From positions 248,001 through 312,000 of the forward strand of contig NZ_QXJM01000027.1 of the NCBI RefSeq assembly GCF_003570905.1: DNA of 64,000 nucleotides, in the 5' to 3' direction. A program made the translations under genes and the position numbers. This document shows, piece by piece, positions 1 through 9,182 of the stretch. Each line of letters starts with the position of its first letter. Within the stretch, counting starts at the first letter, position 1. Origin of the DNA: Cohnella faecalis. Its GTDB lineage: Bacteria > Bacillota > Bacilli > Paenibacillales > Paenibacillaceae. The notes under the pieces are model-generated. The model was not told the origin of the DNA, ran no database searches, and saw nothing but the letters and a program-made list of their open reading frames with translations.

Positions 1-417
1 CGAAGGACGCCGGAATCGAACGCCGCACGGAGGCAAGCTCGGCCAACGCTCGCTCGGCGAAAGCTCCTTTGGATTCGCATTCATAAATGATGGCAAATTG
101 AATGAAAATGTGCGAGCCCCACAATCCGATTTGAAAATGAGGCAAAGCTTTATAGCCTCGCTTGCTGGGCGCATAAGCGACCCAGGTATCGTTCGGAGGA
201 TTGATCGTCCGGCGAGCGTGCTTGGCGACATGGGGATATACCGTCTCGCCGCATAGGTCGGACAAAAACGGGGACAGCTGATCCCCGAGCTGATGCAGCT
301 TCGGCCGCACTTGTTCGATCAAGGCGGTCATGCGGGGCTCCAAGCCGTCAATATCGAATACTTCGAAATCGGCGGGAACGAATCCCCGAACGAACTTGTT
401 AACTCGGTTGCGCTCAT
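1..417 (-). CDS. yktB: YktB-like DUF1054 protein, 3' end outside window, apparent frameshift
   Basis: The reverse-strand translation reads [15 protein letters not shown] near the start and later [17 protein letters not shown] and [14 protein letters not shown], which are hallmarks of the YktB/DUF1054 family (function unknown). The best start is the ATG at 417-415 behind AAGGAG, giving [11 protein letters not shown]. That frame stops soon after, while the family frame is open but lacks a start. Adding one base to the C run at 384-387 (GGGG in the sense strand) joins the two cleanly. The C-terminal part lies beyond position 1. Family assignment is from remembered motifs. Confidence 0.8.
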
Positions 418-681
418 CGTCGTTTCTTCTCCTTACAAACCATTTTCGAAAGCAGCTTGACTCATTATAACACGGGAAAATCCGCTTGCGCCCCGAGTTG
501 GAGAGGGCATTTTCATCGATTTTATGGAAATGCTTTCATTTTTCCGAAAATAGTCAAGAAACCAAGTTGCCAGAACATAAGATGGAGTATAAGATAAAAG
601 CAAGCAAGAATATTCAGAACATTCGGTCAAACCGTCAGTCTTTCAGTCGGGCCACGCGGCGCTGCAGGAGGAGGGCTTGCC

Positions 682-1278
682 GTGAACCGAAGTTACGAAG
701 TGGAATATTGTAATCTGGAGCTACGATTCGACCGTCGTCAAATCCAAAACTTGCTTCGCGAGCTCATCCAGCAAGGCTACTCGCTTTATTGGAACGAGAG
801 CGACCATCTGTTCACCGTATCCGTCAGAACCGGAAGAAAGCTTCTCAAGCTGCGTTTCCAACGAATATTGAACCGTTACAAGCTGGTCGGCGATTATTTG
901 GTCAAGGACGAGAAGCTGGCGCTCTGGATCGAAAAGCTGATAGGCGATTCGCGCGGTCATGCTATCGTGAAGCGATTCCGGGATCGTCAAATTCTAATCG
1001 AAAACATCATGTTCGGCGAAATTATCCGTCTCGTGGAGGTGTCGGGTATGGAACATCGAATCATTTTCCAGAAGCGGCCGCATATCACAGTGGAAGACAT
1101 GGTGCAAGCATTCAAATCGAAAAGAGCCGAACTGCGGGCGGGCGTCTTGCGCCTTGAAATCGATTATGAGCTTGCGGTGCTCCACGAAGCGATCCAAGAG
1201 GGACGCGCCGCAGATGCGGAGGCCAGCAAGGAAAAGCTGAAGGTCATGCGCGTAGAGATGCTCCTGCTGGAGCTGTGA
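682..1278 (+). CDS. conserved-looking hypothetical protein
   Basis: A 198-residue charged soluble protein that I do not recognise. It starts at GTG behind AGGAGGAGGG with good spacing and ends just before a strong terminator. No signal peptide or membrane segment is visible. The C-terminal third, rich in Glu, Lys and Ala, looks helical and possibly coiled-coil. It stands alone, divergent from yktB, so it is probably monocistronic. Codon use matches its neighbours. Confidence 0.75.
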   Translation: MNRSYEVEYCNLELRFDRRQIQNLLRELIQQGYSLYWNESDHLFTVSVRTGRKLLKLRFQRILNRYKLVGDYLVKDEKLALWIEKLIGDSRGHAIVKRFRDRQILIENIMFGEIIRLVEVSGMEHRIIFQKRPHITVEDMVQAFKSKRAELRAGVLRLEIDYELAVLHEAIQEGRAADAEASKEKLKVMRVEMLLLEL

Positions 1279-1295
1279 ACCCATAGGATGAACCG

Positions 1296-1336
1296 AAAGA
1301 GAGGCGGGGCCCGTTTTACGGGCCTCCGCCTCTTTA
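1296..1336 (+). terminator. rho-independent terminator
   Basis: A GC-rich stem (AAAGAGGCGG ... CCGCCTCTTT, with a second GGGCC/GGCCC stem inside) followed by a short T stretch, 17 bases after the preceding stop codon. Confidence 0.85.
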
Positions 1337-1339
1337 TTT

Positions 1340-1849
1340 GAAACCCATCCGATACCGACCCAGAGGACGCCGACCAGCCCGCCTAGCCCGGCCCCGAGCC
1401 GAACTAACGCCGAATGACCGACGATCCTCGCTTAGCCCGACGTATAACTGCAGAACATATCTTTATTTTGAGGATAGATCGGTATTCTAGTTACATTATC
1501 TGCAAAAAGTACATTTCTTCAGGATGCTTTTAGCGTCATGCTCCGAAATGGAAAAAATTAACGGTACTTTCTACAGTTCAATCTCAAGCGCACGGCTCTA
1601 AAGGATGGTTAGCTGTAGCTATTACAGTTAATCTACCTCACCCGTCAGACCGCAGAGGCGAATGAGGTGGTTTTTTTTGGAATGCCAGAAAGAAAGCTAG
1701 CATAAGCTTTCCGCCCCTTATATCTATCCGATACCAAAGCAAAGTTTCAGAGACGCCGGGAGCCTGTAGACCCGACTCCTGAGCGCGCCGTATGCGTCGC
1801 CGGACGGCTAAAAAAGTTGCGTCGGACGAATCGTCCAAGCAATTGATGG
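1340..1849. other. intergenic stretch with AT-rich non-coding segment
   Basis: No credible gene is seen here. Positions 1440-1690 are clearly richer in AT than the surroundings. They hold two related short segments (CTACAGTTCAATCT at about 1570 and ATTACAGTTAATCT at about 1621) and end in a CCTCA...TGAGG stem followed by eight T, which resembles a terminator at about 1635-1678. It could be a small RNA or an interspersed repeat; neither is proven. Confidence 0.45.
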
Positions 1850-1878
1850 TTTTCATTCTCAGTCAAAAAGAGTACAAT
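1850..1878 (+). promoter_or_regulatory. candidate sigma-A promoter of gnd
   Basis: TTTTCA (1850-1855) and TACAAT (1873-1878) are separated by 17 bases, 43 bases before the gnd start. The -10 is good and the -35 is weak. Confidence 0.5.
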
Positions 1879-1920
1879 AGGCTTATTGTGAAAATTTTGT
1901 ACCAAAGGATGAAGAGAACA

Positions 1921-3336
1921 ATGTCGAAAGCTAATATTGGCGTCGTCGGCCTTGCGGTCATGGGACGCAACCTCGCACTGAACATTGAAAGCCGCGGATT
2001 CAACGTAGCTGTATACAACAGATCCCGCGAAAAAACGGACGACCTTCTGAACACGGACGGCAAAGGCAAAAACCTTGTGCCGACCTATTCCGTCGAAGAA
2101 TTCGTCGCTTCCCTGGAAGTTCCGCGCAAAATTCTCATCATGGTTCAAGCCGGCGCAGGCACCGACGCGACGATCGAGTCGCTCGTTCCGCATCTGGACA
2201 AAGGCGATATCATCATTGACGGGGGCAACGCTTACTTCCCGGACACTCAGCGCCGCAGCAAGCAATTGACCGAGCAAGGCTTCAACTTCATCGGCACGGG
2301 CGTATCCGGCGGCGAAGAAGGCGCGCTTAAAGGGCCTTCCATCATGCCGGGCGGACCGGAGGAAGCTTACCGTCTCGTCGAACCGATTCTGACGGGCATC
2401 TCCGCCAAAGTAAACGGCGATCCTTGCTGCACATACATCGGACCGGACGGCGCCGGACACTACGTCAAAATGGTTCACAACGGCATTGAGTACGGCGACA
2501 TGCAGCTGATCTGCGAAGCGTACCAATTGCTGAAAGACGTCCTCGGCGTGTCGACGGACGAGCTGCACAGCATTTTCGCCGAATGGAACAAAGGCGAATT
2601 GGACAGCTACCTGATCGAAATTACGACCGATATTTTCGCTGCGAAGGATCCGGAGACGGGCAAGCCGATGGTCGACGTTATTCTCGATTCCGCAGGCCAA
2701 AAAGGCACGGGCAAATGGACGAGCCAAAGCTCGCTCGACCTCGGAGTTCCGCTCTCGATCATTACCGAGTCGGTATTCTCCCGCTTCCTGTCCGCCATGA
2801 AAGAAGAGCGCGTAGCGGCCAGCAAAGTGCTCAAAGGACCGCAAACGGCTCCTTTCGAAGGCGACAAAGCCGCGTTCATCGAGAGCGTGCGCAAAGCGCT
2901 GTTCGCCAGCAAAATCTGCTCGTACGCCCAAGGCTTCGCGCAAATGCGCGCCGCATCCGAGGAGTACGGCTGGAACTTGCGTTACGGCGACATCGCCATG
3001 ATTTTCCGTGGCGGCTGCATTATCCGCGCCCGCTTCCTGCAAAACATCAAGGATGCCTACGACCGCGAGCCGGAGCTTCGCAACCTGCTTCTGGACGAGT
3101 ACTTCAAAGGCATCGTCGAATCGTATCAAGGCGCATGGCGCGAAGTGATCGCGACCGCCGTTCGTTACGGCATTCCGGTGCCTTCGTTCGCGAGCGCTAT
3201 CGCCTACTACGACAGCTACCGTTCGGAGCGCCTGCCTGCGAACCTGCTGCAAGCGCAACGCGACTACTTCGGCGCGCATACGTTCAAACGGTTGGATAAG
3301 GAAGGCGTCTTCCATCACAACTGGCTGAATTCGTAA
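1921..3336 (+). CDS. gnd: 6-phosphogluconate dehydrogenase, decarboxylating
   Basis: 471 residues, the usual length for the family. It catalyses the oxidative decarboxylation of 6-phosphogluconate to ribulose 5-phosphate with NADP+ in the pentose phosphate pathway, in the cytosol. Visible features are the N-terminal nucleotide-binding fold ([16 protein letters not shown]), the signature segment [12 protein letters not shown], the substrate-binding [19 protein letters not shown], and the all-helical C-terminal domain ending near HHNWLNS. The ATG at 1921 follows AAGGATGAAGAG. A long reading frame on the opposite strand is only its shadow. Confidence 0.97.
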   Translation: MSKANIGVVGLAVMGRNLALNIESRGFNVAVYNRSREKTDDLLNTDGKGKNLVPTYSVEEFVASLEVPRKILIMVQAGAGTDATIESLVPHLDKGDIIIDGGNAYFPDTQRRSKQLTEQGFNFIGTGVSGGEEGALKGPSIMPGGPEEAYRLVEPILTGISAKVNGDPCCTYIGPDGAGHYVKMVHNGIEYGDMQLICEAYQLLKDVLGVSTDELHSIFAEWNKGELDSYLIEITTDIFAAKDPETGKPMVDVILDSAGQKGTGKWTSQSSLDLGVPLSIITESVFSRFLSAMKEERVAASKVLKGPQTAPFEGDKAAFIESVRKALFASKICSYAQGFAQMRAASEEYGWNLRYGDIAMIFRGGCIIRARFLQNIKDAYDREPELRNLLLDEYFKGIVESYQGAWREVIATAVRYGIPVPSFASAIAYYDSYRSERLPANLLQAQRDYFGAHTFKRLDKEGVFHHNWLNS

Positions 3337-3601
3337 GCGAGCTTAGCAGCTTGCGGAAGCTGGCCGACTCCGGACCTTCGAGCGTTCGGCGGTGAAGCAT
3401 CATGAGCGCAATGTCCGCAAAGCAAACGAAATGCGCAAGCAGCTGTGGCCGATCGAGCCCCGACCATTCGGGCGCTCCTTCGGCTACTTTTCTTTTCACG
3501 TGATCGAGCGCCCAGAGGACGTCATCCCTGCAAAGAGGGTATTCCGGATCGAGCAAGCGGCGCAGAGGCTCGATTGGCGGATTCGAACGGTTTTGAACCA
3601 T
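3284..3601 (-). CDS. hypothetical protein, doubtful 3' end
   Basis: A reverse-strand frame of about 105 residues between gnd and aroK, starting at ATG (3601) with AGGTG nine bases upstream. The middle looks protein-like ([30 protein letters not shown]). I do not recognise it. Its last 17 codons overlap the 3' end of gnd on the other strand, which is unusual here; the real end may lie earlier if a base is missing, as in other genes of this window. Confidence 0.4.
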   Translation of the reverse strand: MVQNRSNPPIEPLRRLLDPEYPLCRDDVLWALDHVKRKVAEGAPEWSGLDRPQLLAHFVCFADIALMMLHRRTLEGPESASFRKLLSSLTNSASCDGRRLPYPTV

Positions 3602-3727
3602 CTTATTCATCACCTGCGAATAAAGCTTGTTTTTACTATCAAACTTACGGAAAAACTCGTCATTTTATACCTATGGAACGATATGCTATGATAGGAAAAG
3701 CGCGATGAAGGATTGGGGAAGGTACGA

Positions 3728-4252
3728 ATGAGCGGGAATGCCGGGAAGAGCAATCTGATCCTCGTAGGATTTATGGGGACGGGCAAATCGACTGTCAGCC
3801 GGATGCTGTCCGAGAGCTTGGGCTGGCCGAGGTTCGATACGGACGAAGAGGTCGAACGAAGAAGCGGAAAGACGATTTCCGAGCTGTTTGCGGAAGAAGG
3901 AGAGTCTTCGTTTCGCGATTGGGAGAGCCGGGCGCTGGCAGACGTCTTGTCGGGTACGAATCGAATCGTGGCGACGGGCGGAGGAGCGGTTCTGAGGGAA
4001 GAGAATCGCCGCGTTATGCGCTTGGGCGGCTGGATCGTCGCCTTGACGGCGGACAAGGAAAGCTTGATTCGCCGAGTGACGGCGGGGAATGCGGACGGAA
4101 CTCGTCCGCTGCTGGCCGGAGACGCGGAAGCGCGTGTAGCGTCGCTCTTGGAGACGCGCAAGCACGCTTACGATTTCGCACATGCCGTAATCGATACGTC
4201 GCGATTGTCGCCGGCCGATGTAGCGGATTTGCTGCAGCGCTGGTTAAGGTAG
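3728..4252 (+). CDS. aroK: shikimate kinase
   Basis: 174 residues from ATG 3728, preceded by GGGGAAGG; a TTG at 3713 is an alternative. It phosphorylates shikimate to shikimate 3-phosphate, the step before AroA (also in this window). The Walker A loop is GFMGTGKST, followed by the shikimate-binding acid pair in FDTDEEVERRSG, the FRDWE segment, and GGGAV. The length is typical. The 3' end overlaps by nine bases with the convergent rhodanese gene. Confidence 0.93.
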   Translation: MSGNAGKSNLILVGFMGTGKSTVSRMLSESLGWPRFDTDEEVERRSGKTISELFAEEGESSFRDWESRALADVLSGTNRIVATGGGAVLREENRRVMRLGGWIVALTADKESLIRRVTAGNADGTRPLLAGDAEARVASLLETRKHAYDFAHAVIDTSRLSPADVADLLQRWLR

Positions 4253-4549
4253 CTGCGCCCAGGCGAGCATGCCGCCCGTCAGGTTGACCGGCTGCTTGAA
4301 GCCGAGCATCGTCAAGTATTCGCATGCTTGACCGCTGCGATAGCCGCTGCGGCAGATGAAGATGACTTCTTCCTCGCGGGGAATATCGTCAAGGCGTTGC
4401 GGCACTTGCCCGAGAGGAATGTGCTCCGCTCCGGGAATGATCCCGTGAGCCACTTCCTCCGCTTCACGGACGTCGATCAGGCGGATATTCTCCCCCGCGT
4501 CCAATCTCGCTTTCAGCTCTTCGGATGTAATCGTTGCATAATCGCTCAT
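4244..4549 (-). CDS. single-domain rhodanese-like protein
   Basis: 101 residues forming one rhodanese domain. The motifs DVREAEEVAHGIIPGAEHIP and the active-site loop CRSGYRSGQAC, with the catalytic Cys and the surrounding Arg/Ser/Gly, are intact, so it should carry or transfer sulfane sulfur in the cytosol (YqhL/GlpE type). The start is ATG 4549, with GAGAGG eleven bases upstream; an ATG at 4573 lacks a ribosome site. Confidence 0.9.
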   Translation of the reverse strand: MSDYATITSEELKARLDAGENIRLIDVREAEEVAHGIIPGAEHIPLGQVPQRLDDIPREEEVIFICRSGYRSGQACEYLTMLGFKQPVNLTGGMLAWAQLP

Positions 4550-4654
4550 GAAAGAAGCAACCTCTCTTTTCATTGAATGGCAATGGACGTAATAGAATCA
4601 TCATAAGAAATGGCCGACGGTGCTGTCAAATGACCGGAGAAAGGACGTGTCGCT

Positions 4655-5031
4655 TTGATAGGAGCCATCGCTGCAGCCGGATTCCTCGGAGCGGCGGCCC
4701 GTTACGCTCTCGGACTCGCATGGCCGACCGGAGGCGGGGCTTCGTTCCCGTGGACGACGCTGTTCATTAATTTGTCCGGCTCGCTGCTGCTCGGTCTTTT
4801 GCTCGGCTATGCTGCCGGAAGGCGCATCCCCGAATGGTGCAAGGAAGCGGCTGGCACCGGATTTCTTGGAGCGTATACGACCTTCGGAGCGTTCAACACG
4901 GAACTGCTGGAGCTCGTGCAGCATGACGCTTTCGCGATGGCCGCCGCTTACGCCTTCGTTAGCGCGATTGTCGGCTGGCTGTTGGCCAGGGCGGGACTTC
5001 GGCTCGGAGCGAGAGGGGGGTCTCCTCTTGA
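4655..5031 (+). CDS. crcB: CrcB/Fluc fluoride channel subunit 1, apparent frameshift at 3' end
   Basis: Starts at TTG 4655 after GGAGAAAGGA. A four-helix membrane protein of the Fluc/CrcB family that exports fluoride; GFLGAYTTFGAFNTE is the family signature. Gram-positive bacteria often carry two adjacent genes whose products form a heterodimer, as here. As written the frame runs on without a stop through crcB2. One extra G in the run 5015-5020 would give a TGA at 5029-5031, overlapping the crcB2 start in a TTGA junction. No fluoride riboswitch was recognised upstream. Confidence 0.9.
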
Positions 5032-5405
5032 ACGGCTGGACTATTGCTCTGGTTGGGGCCGGAGGAGCGATCGGAGCGCTGGCCCGCTACGGAGTCGGGC
5101 GGCTGGTCGTCCGGGCCGGGCAGAAAGCGGTTTGGGGAACTTTGGCGGTCAACTTGATCGGCACGTTCGCAGCGGGAATGTTCTTCGGCATGCATTTGGG
5201 AGCTCGGTCTCCCGTTGTTTACGCGTTTGCGGTTCCCGGCTTGCTGGGCGGATTGACCACGTACTCTACGCTGAATGTGCAGAAGGCGCAGCTTGCAAGA
5301 GAAGGCCGGGGCAAGCTGCTTCTACGTTACGCAAGCGCCACATATGTTGGCGGTTGGGCATGCGCGGCGACCGGAGCGGCGCTGGGAACCTTATTATTTA
5401 CATAA
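5028..5405 (+). CDS. crcB: CrcB/Fluc fluoride channel subunit 2
   Basis: Starts at TTG 5028 behind the purine run GAGAGGGGGG. It gives about 125 residues with four hydrophobic segments and the motifs GGAIGALARYGVGR, VNLIGTFAAGMFFG and GLLGGLTTYSTLN. This is the partner subunit for the upstream crcB, translationally coupled to it, and is followed 22 bases later by aroA. Confidence 0.92.
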   Translation: MNGWTIALVGAGGAIGALARYGVGRLVVRAGQKAVWGTLAVNLIGTFAAGMFFGMHLGARSPVVYAFAVPGLLGGLTTYSTLNVQKAQLAREGRGKLLLRYASATYVGGWACAATGAALGTLLFT

Positions 5406-5427
5406 AGATGAAGGGGCGAATTCGCGA

Positions 5428-6719
5428 ATGGATATGATCGTTACGCCTACAGGCAGGCTTCAGGGCGAAATTCAGGCATTGTCTTCCAAAAACTATACGA
5501 CGAGGTATTTGCTTGTGGCCGCGCTGGCGGAAGGAACGAGCACGATTTTGTTCCCGGCCCACAGCGAGGACGGCGAAGCGATGCGCCGCTGCATTCGCGA
5601 CCTGGGAGCGGTTGTGGAGGAAGACGACGAGAAAATCGTCATCACCGGCTTTGGCCGCAATCCCCGTCATGTCAAAGAGCTCGACGTCGGCAACGCCGGC
5701 GCGGTGCTGCGATTTTTGATGGCGATCGCCGGGCTGCTGCCCGAAGTAACGTTCGTCAACAAGTATCCGCAGTCGCTGGGCAAACGTCCCACGACGACCT
5801 TATTACGACGCTGCAGGCAATGGGAGTCGAAGTCGAGCACGAGAACGGCCGTCTTCCGATTACGATTCGTGGAGGCAGTCCCCGCGGCGGCAAAATCCAA
5901 GTATCCGGCAGCATCAGCTCCCAGTTTCTCAGCGCTTTGCTGTTCCTGACTCCGCTGCTTGACGAAGACAGCGAAATCGAAGTGCTCCACGATTTGAAAT
6001 CGAAGGTCGTCATCGGTCAGACGCTTGAAGTGCTGGCGCAAGCGGGCATCGTTATCGAAGCTTCCGACGATCTGATGCATTATAAAGTGCCGGGACGACA
6101 GCAGTACCGTGCTCAGACGTATTCGGTGCAGGGAGATTATCCGGGCTCGGCAGCCATTCTCGCCGCCGCCGCGGTAACGGAGTCCGATGTTGTCGTTCAC
6201 CGCCTGCTGGAGAACAGCAAGCAGGGCGAACGCGCCGTCGTCGACGTTCTTCGCGCGATGAACGTGCCGCTTACGCACGAGAACGGCATCGTTCACGTGA
6301 AAGGCAACGGCAAGCTGACGGCGGGCGAATTCGACGGCGACGAATTTACCGACGGAGTTCTCGCGATGGTAGCGGCAAGCGTATTCGCGGAAGGCACATC
6401 GCGGTTTTATAACGTGGAGAATCTCCGTTACAAGGAGTGCGACCGCATTACCGATTATTTGACCGAGCTTCGCAAAGCGGGGGCTAACGTCGAAGAGAAG
6501 AAGGACGAAATTATCGTTCACGGACGTCCGGAGGGCGTCGAGGGCGGAGTGGAGATCAACGCGCATATCGATCACCGGGTCATCATGGCGCTGACGATCG
6601 TGGGGCTCCGCTCCAAGCAGCCGATACGGATTCGCGACGCTCATCACGTGGCGAAGTCCTATCCGCATTATTTCGACCATCTGAAGGCGCTTGGCGCGCA
6701 GGTGGAATGGGTACAGTAA
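5428..6719 (+). CDS. aroA: 3-phosphoshikimate 1-carboxyvinyltransferase (EPSP synthase), apparent frameshift
   Basis: Transfers enolpyruvyl from PEP to shikimate 3-phosphate. The start is ATG 5428 after GAAGGGG. N-terminal motifs include SSKNYTTRYLLVAALAEG and ELDVGNAGAVLRFLMA; C-terminal ones include GDYPGSAAILAAAAV, NLRYKECDRI and IDHRVIMAL. The frame breaks after SLGKRP at the CCC of 5788-5790. One added C restores HDDLITTLQAMGVEVE and a full-length enzyme of about 430 residues. The frame from 5820 onward is intact. An essential-pathway gene is unlikely to be dead. Confidence 0.93.
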
Positions 6720-6754
6720 CAAGGAACAATCGACCATGAGAGGGGACTGGAACC

Positions 6755-7180
6755 ATGGCTTTCGAAAATCCGTCGCGCGAGGAAATCAAGCAATTGTTAC
6801 TCGGTTCGAAGACGATCGCGGTCGTCGGACTGTCCGATGATCTGGCGAAGGTATCGCACATGGTGTCTTCCGCAATGAAGGACAAAGGCTACCGAATTAT
6901 TCCGGTCAATCCTAACGCTGATAAGATTCTTGGCGAGAAGAGCTACGCTTCGCTAAGCGATATCCCGGAGCCTGTGGACATCGTGAACGTGTTCCGAAGA
7001 CCCGAGCATACGCCGAAGGTCGCGGAGGAAGCGGTGGCCATCGGCGCGAAGACGCTCTGGCTCCAGCTTGGAATCGCTAATGACGAAGCTGCGCGAATCG
7101 CGCAGGACGGCGGCTTGACAGTCATCATGGATCGCTGCATCAAGGTGGAGGATTCGATCCTTCTGCCGCATGGCAAATAA
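6755..7180 (+). CDS. CoA-binding domain protein (YccU type)
   Basis: 141 residues, the size of stand-alone CoA_binding_2 proteins. The Rossmann-like fold shows TIAVVGLSDDLAKVSHMVS, followed by IIPVNPNADKILGEKSY and IVNVFRRPEHTP, as in YccU. Members bind CoA; their physiological role is unclear. The ATG follows GAGAGGGGACTGGAACC. It lies 35 bases after aroA and may be in the same transcript. Confidence 0.88.
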   Translation: MAFENPSREEIKQLLLGSKTIAVVGLSDDLAKVSHMVSSAMKDKGYRIIPVNPNADKILGEKSYASLSDIPEPVDIVNVFRRPEHTPKVAEEAVAIGAKTLWLQLGIANDEAARIAQDGGLTVIMDRCIKVEDSILLPHGK

Positions 7181-7196
7181 GAGCTGCTCAGGCAGG

Positions 7197-7226
7197 AATC
7201 GGCGGGCCGTATATGGCCCGCCGATT
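7197..7226 (+). terminator. perfect 12-bp hairpin, weak terminator
   Basis: AATCGGCGGGCC, a six-base loop, and its exact complement, 17 bases past the stop codon of the CoA-binding protein. The following T stretch is poor, so termination may be incomplete. Confidence 0.55.
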
Positions 7227-7233
7227 CGTTAGA

Positions 7234-7270
7234 GCCGGCTTTGACAACAAGCCGGCAACCGTCGTACCAT
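7234..7270 (+). promoter_or_regulatory. candidate nagE-ptsI promoter with overlapping inverted repeat
   Basis: TTGACA (7241-7246) and TACCAT (7265-7270) with an 18-base spacer. The -35 sits inside an 8-bp inverted repeat GCCGGCTT-N7-AAGCCGGC (7234-7256), which could be an operator or an RNA hairpin. No RAT-type antiterminator was recognised. Confidence 0.4.
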
Positions 7271-7295
7271 CGAAGAAAGGAGGAGGAACGGCTCC

Positions 7296-9182
7296 ATGCT
7301 CGGAGTAGGATATCTCCAACGGCTAGGGCGGGCAATGATGCTCCCGCTGACGGTTCTTCCCGCAGCCGCGATTTTCTTGATGCTGGCGAGATTGCCCTGG
7401 GACGCGTTCGGCTGGCCGATGGCCGCGGACATGCTGCATGCCGCCGGAATGGCGATTTTCGGGTACGTCCCTTACATATTCGCGGTCGGCGTTGCGCTCG
7501 GATTATCGAACCAGACCGCTGCGGCCGGCATGGCGGCGCTGTCCGGCATGTTCATCTTTTCTATCGTCACCCACACGTACGATCCCGACGGCGTTCAGCC
7601 GTCCATGTTCGCGGGAGCCGTTATCGGCGTCGCGTCCGGCTGGGCTCACGATCGGTTCAAATCGATTCGACTGCCCGAATTTTTACAATTTTTCGGCGGC
7701 TCGCGGTTCGTTCCTCTCTTTATGTGCGGAGCGTCCTTTCTATTCGCCTGGCTCATGATAGGTGTCGGAGAGAGCATACGGGAATGGGTTTCTTCCGCCG
7801 GGACGCTCGCTTACACGGCCGGAGGCTTCGGCGTATTTTTATACGGCTTCCTGCACCGGATATTGGTCGCGTTCGGACTTCACCATTTGCTGAATCACGT
7901 TTTCTGGTTTCAGGTCGGCGAGTACAAAGGCGCGGACGGTACCGTCTATTTTGGCGATTTGCCCCGGTTTTTCGCGGGAGACCCCGATGCCGGAGGTTTT
8001 ATGGCCGGCCTGTATCCGACGATGATGTTCGCTCTTCCGGCCATTGCGTTCGCCATCATCCACGAAGCGCGCGAGGATTTGAAACCGAAGACAAAGCGCC
8101 AGTTCCGCGTAGCTGCGCTAAGCTCGTTTTTGACCGGCGTGACCGAACCGATCGAATTCGCTTTTCTGTTCGTCGCGCCTTATTTGTTCATTATCCACGC
8201 GATCATTTCCGGCGGCATTATGTGGGCGACCTATGAGCTAGGCATTCATCACGGCTTCACGTTCTCGGCGGGAGCGATCGAATATCTCATCAATATGCCG
8301 CTGGCGACGAAGGGCTGGCTGCTGCTTCCGATCGGCGTCGTCGTCGGCATTTTCTACTATATTTTGTTCCGGTGGAGCATTCGAAAGTTTCAGCTTGCGA
8401 CCCCCGGACGCGAGGACGCGGGGAGACAGGACGATTGGGCGGGCGACATTCCTTATCGCGCTCCGCTCATCCTTCAATCTCTAGGGGGAAAAGAGAACGT
8501 CGTAAGGCTGGAGTCCTGCATCACGAGGCTGCGGCTGACGATGGACGACGACCGGCGAATCGATGCTCAGGCGCTGCGCCATCTTGGAGCGGCAGGGGTC
8601 ATCCGGCTCGGCGGCGGCCATGTCCAGGTCGTATTCGGTACGTACTCGGAGCTCATTCGCGAAGAAATCGCCAAGCTGATGCAGCAGGACGTTCAGCAGA
8701 TTCAGTTCCACTCTCCGGTTCAAGGCCGGATGATTCCGCTGGAGGAAGTCGACGATCCGATTTTCGCCAAGCGGCTCGTCGGTCGCGGCGTCGCCTTCAT
8801 TCCGGAGAAGGGGGAACTCGTCGCTCCGGTCAAAGGCACCGTCATTCATGTCCATCCCTCGCTTCACGCAATCGGTCTTCGTACCGACGACGGGCTGGAA
8901 GTGCTGCTTCACGTCGGAATCAACACTTCCCAGATGGGAGGCAAAGGGTTCGCGGCGCTAATCAAGGAAGGCGATACCGTAACGCCCGGGCAGCCGCTGC
9001 TTAGATTCCATCTGCCTACCTTGAAGAAGCATGCGAAATCGCTCGAAACGCCTATGGTTATTACGAACCCGGAGATCGTCAGGTCCTGGCGTTTTGCGCC
9101 TTTCAAAGCGGTCAAAAAAGGACAGGCGGCCGTTATGTCCGTCGTCGTGCACGATAAAGAGAACAAGGGGGTCGACGCATGA
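7296..9182 (+). CDS. nagE: PTS permease EIICBA, N-acetylglucosamine (NagE) type
   Basis: 628 residues fused in the order IIC, IIB, IIA. It imports and phosphorylates an amino sugar or glucose at the membrane. The IIC part is closest in memory to NagE: GLHHLLNHVFWFQVGEY, the FAGDPDAGGFMAG loop and LTGVTEPIEFAFLF, then TPGRED at the linker. The phosphorylated Cys of IIB is in ESCITRLRL (about residue 405). The phosphorylated His of IIA is in EVLLHVGINT (about residue 537). The ATG follows AAAGGAGGAGG, and its end overlaps ptsI in ATGA. Glucose specificity cannot be excluded. Confidence 0.85.
   Translation: MLGVGYLQRLGRAMMLPLTVLPAAAIFLMLARLPWDAFGWPMAADMLHAAGMAIFGYVPYIFAVGVALGLSNQTAAAGMAALSGMFIFSIVTHTYDPDGVQPSMFAGAVIGVASGWAHDRFKSIRLPEFLQFFGGSRFVPLFMCGASFLFAWLMIGVGESIREWVSSAGTLAYTAGGFGVFLYGFLHRILVAFGLHHLLNHVFWFQVGEYKGADGTVYFGDLPRFFAGDPDAGGFMAGLYPTMMFALPAIAFAIIHEAREDLKPKTKRQFRVAALSSFLTGVTEPIEFAFLFVAPYLFIIHAIISGGIMWATYELGIHHGFTFSAGAIEYLINMPLATKGWLLLPIGVVVGIFYYILFRWSIRKFQLATPGREDAGRQDDWAGDIPYRAPLILQSLGGKENVVRLESCITRLRLTMDDDRRIDAQALRHLGAAGVIRLGGGHVQVVFGTYSELIREEIAKLMQQDVQQIQFHSPVQGRMIPLEEVDDPIFAKRLVGRGVAFIPEKGELVAPVKGTVIHVHPSLHAIGLRTDDGLEVLLHVGINTSQMGGKGFAALIKEGDTVTPGQPLLRFHLPTLKKHAKSLETPMVITNPEIVRSWRFAPFKAVKKGQAAVMSVVVHDKENKGVDA

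Noticed and set aside
525..538. cre-like TGGAAATGCTTTCA
   Set aside because: 12 of 14 at best, in an AT-rich gap, with no carbon-related gene next to it; likely chance.
1747..3318. Long open frame on the minus strand
   Set aside because: It lies exactly opposite gnd, has no ribosome site and an odd composition (very rich in Arg, Ala, Phe and Val); it is a shadow of a GC-rich gene.
4573..4654. Fluoride riboswitch before crcB
   Set aside because: The conserved GGNGAUGG and CUGAUGA segments were not found.
5788..5790. Programmed frameshifting in aroA (and ftsW, crcB)
   Set aside because: No slippery heptamer with a stimulatory element was seen, neither gene is known for it, and the same one-base G/C defect recurs in eight genes.
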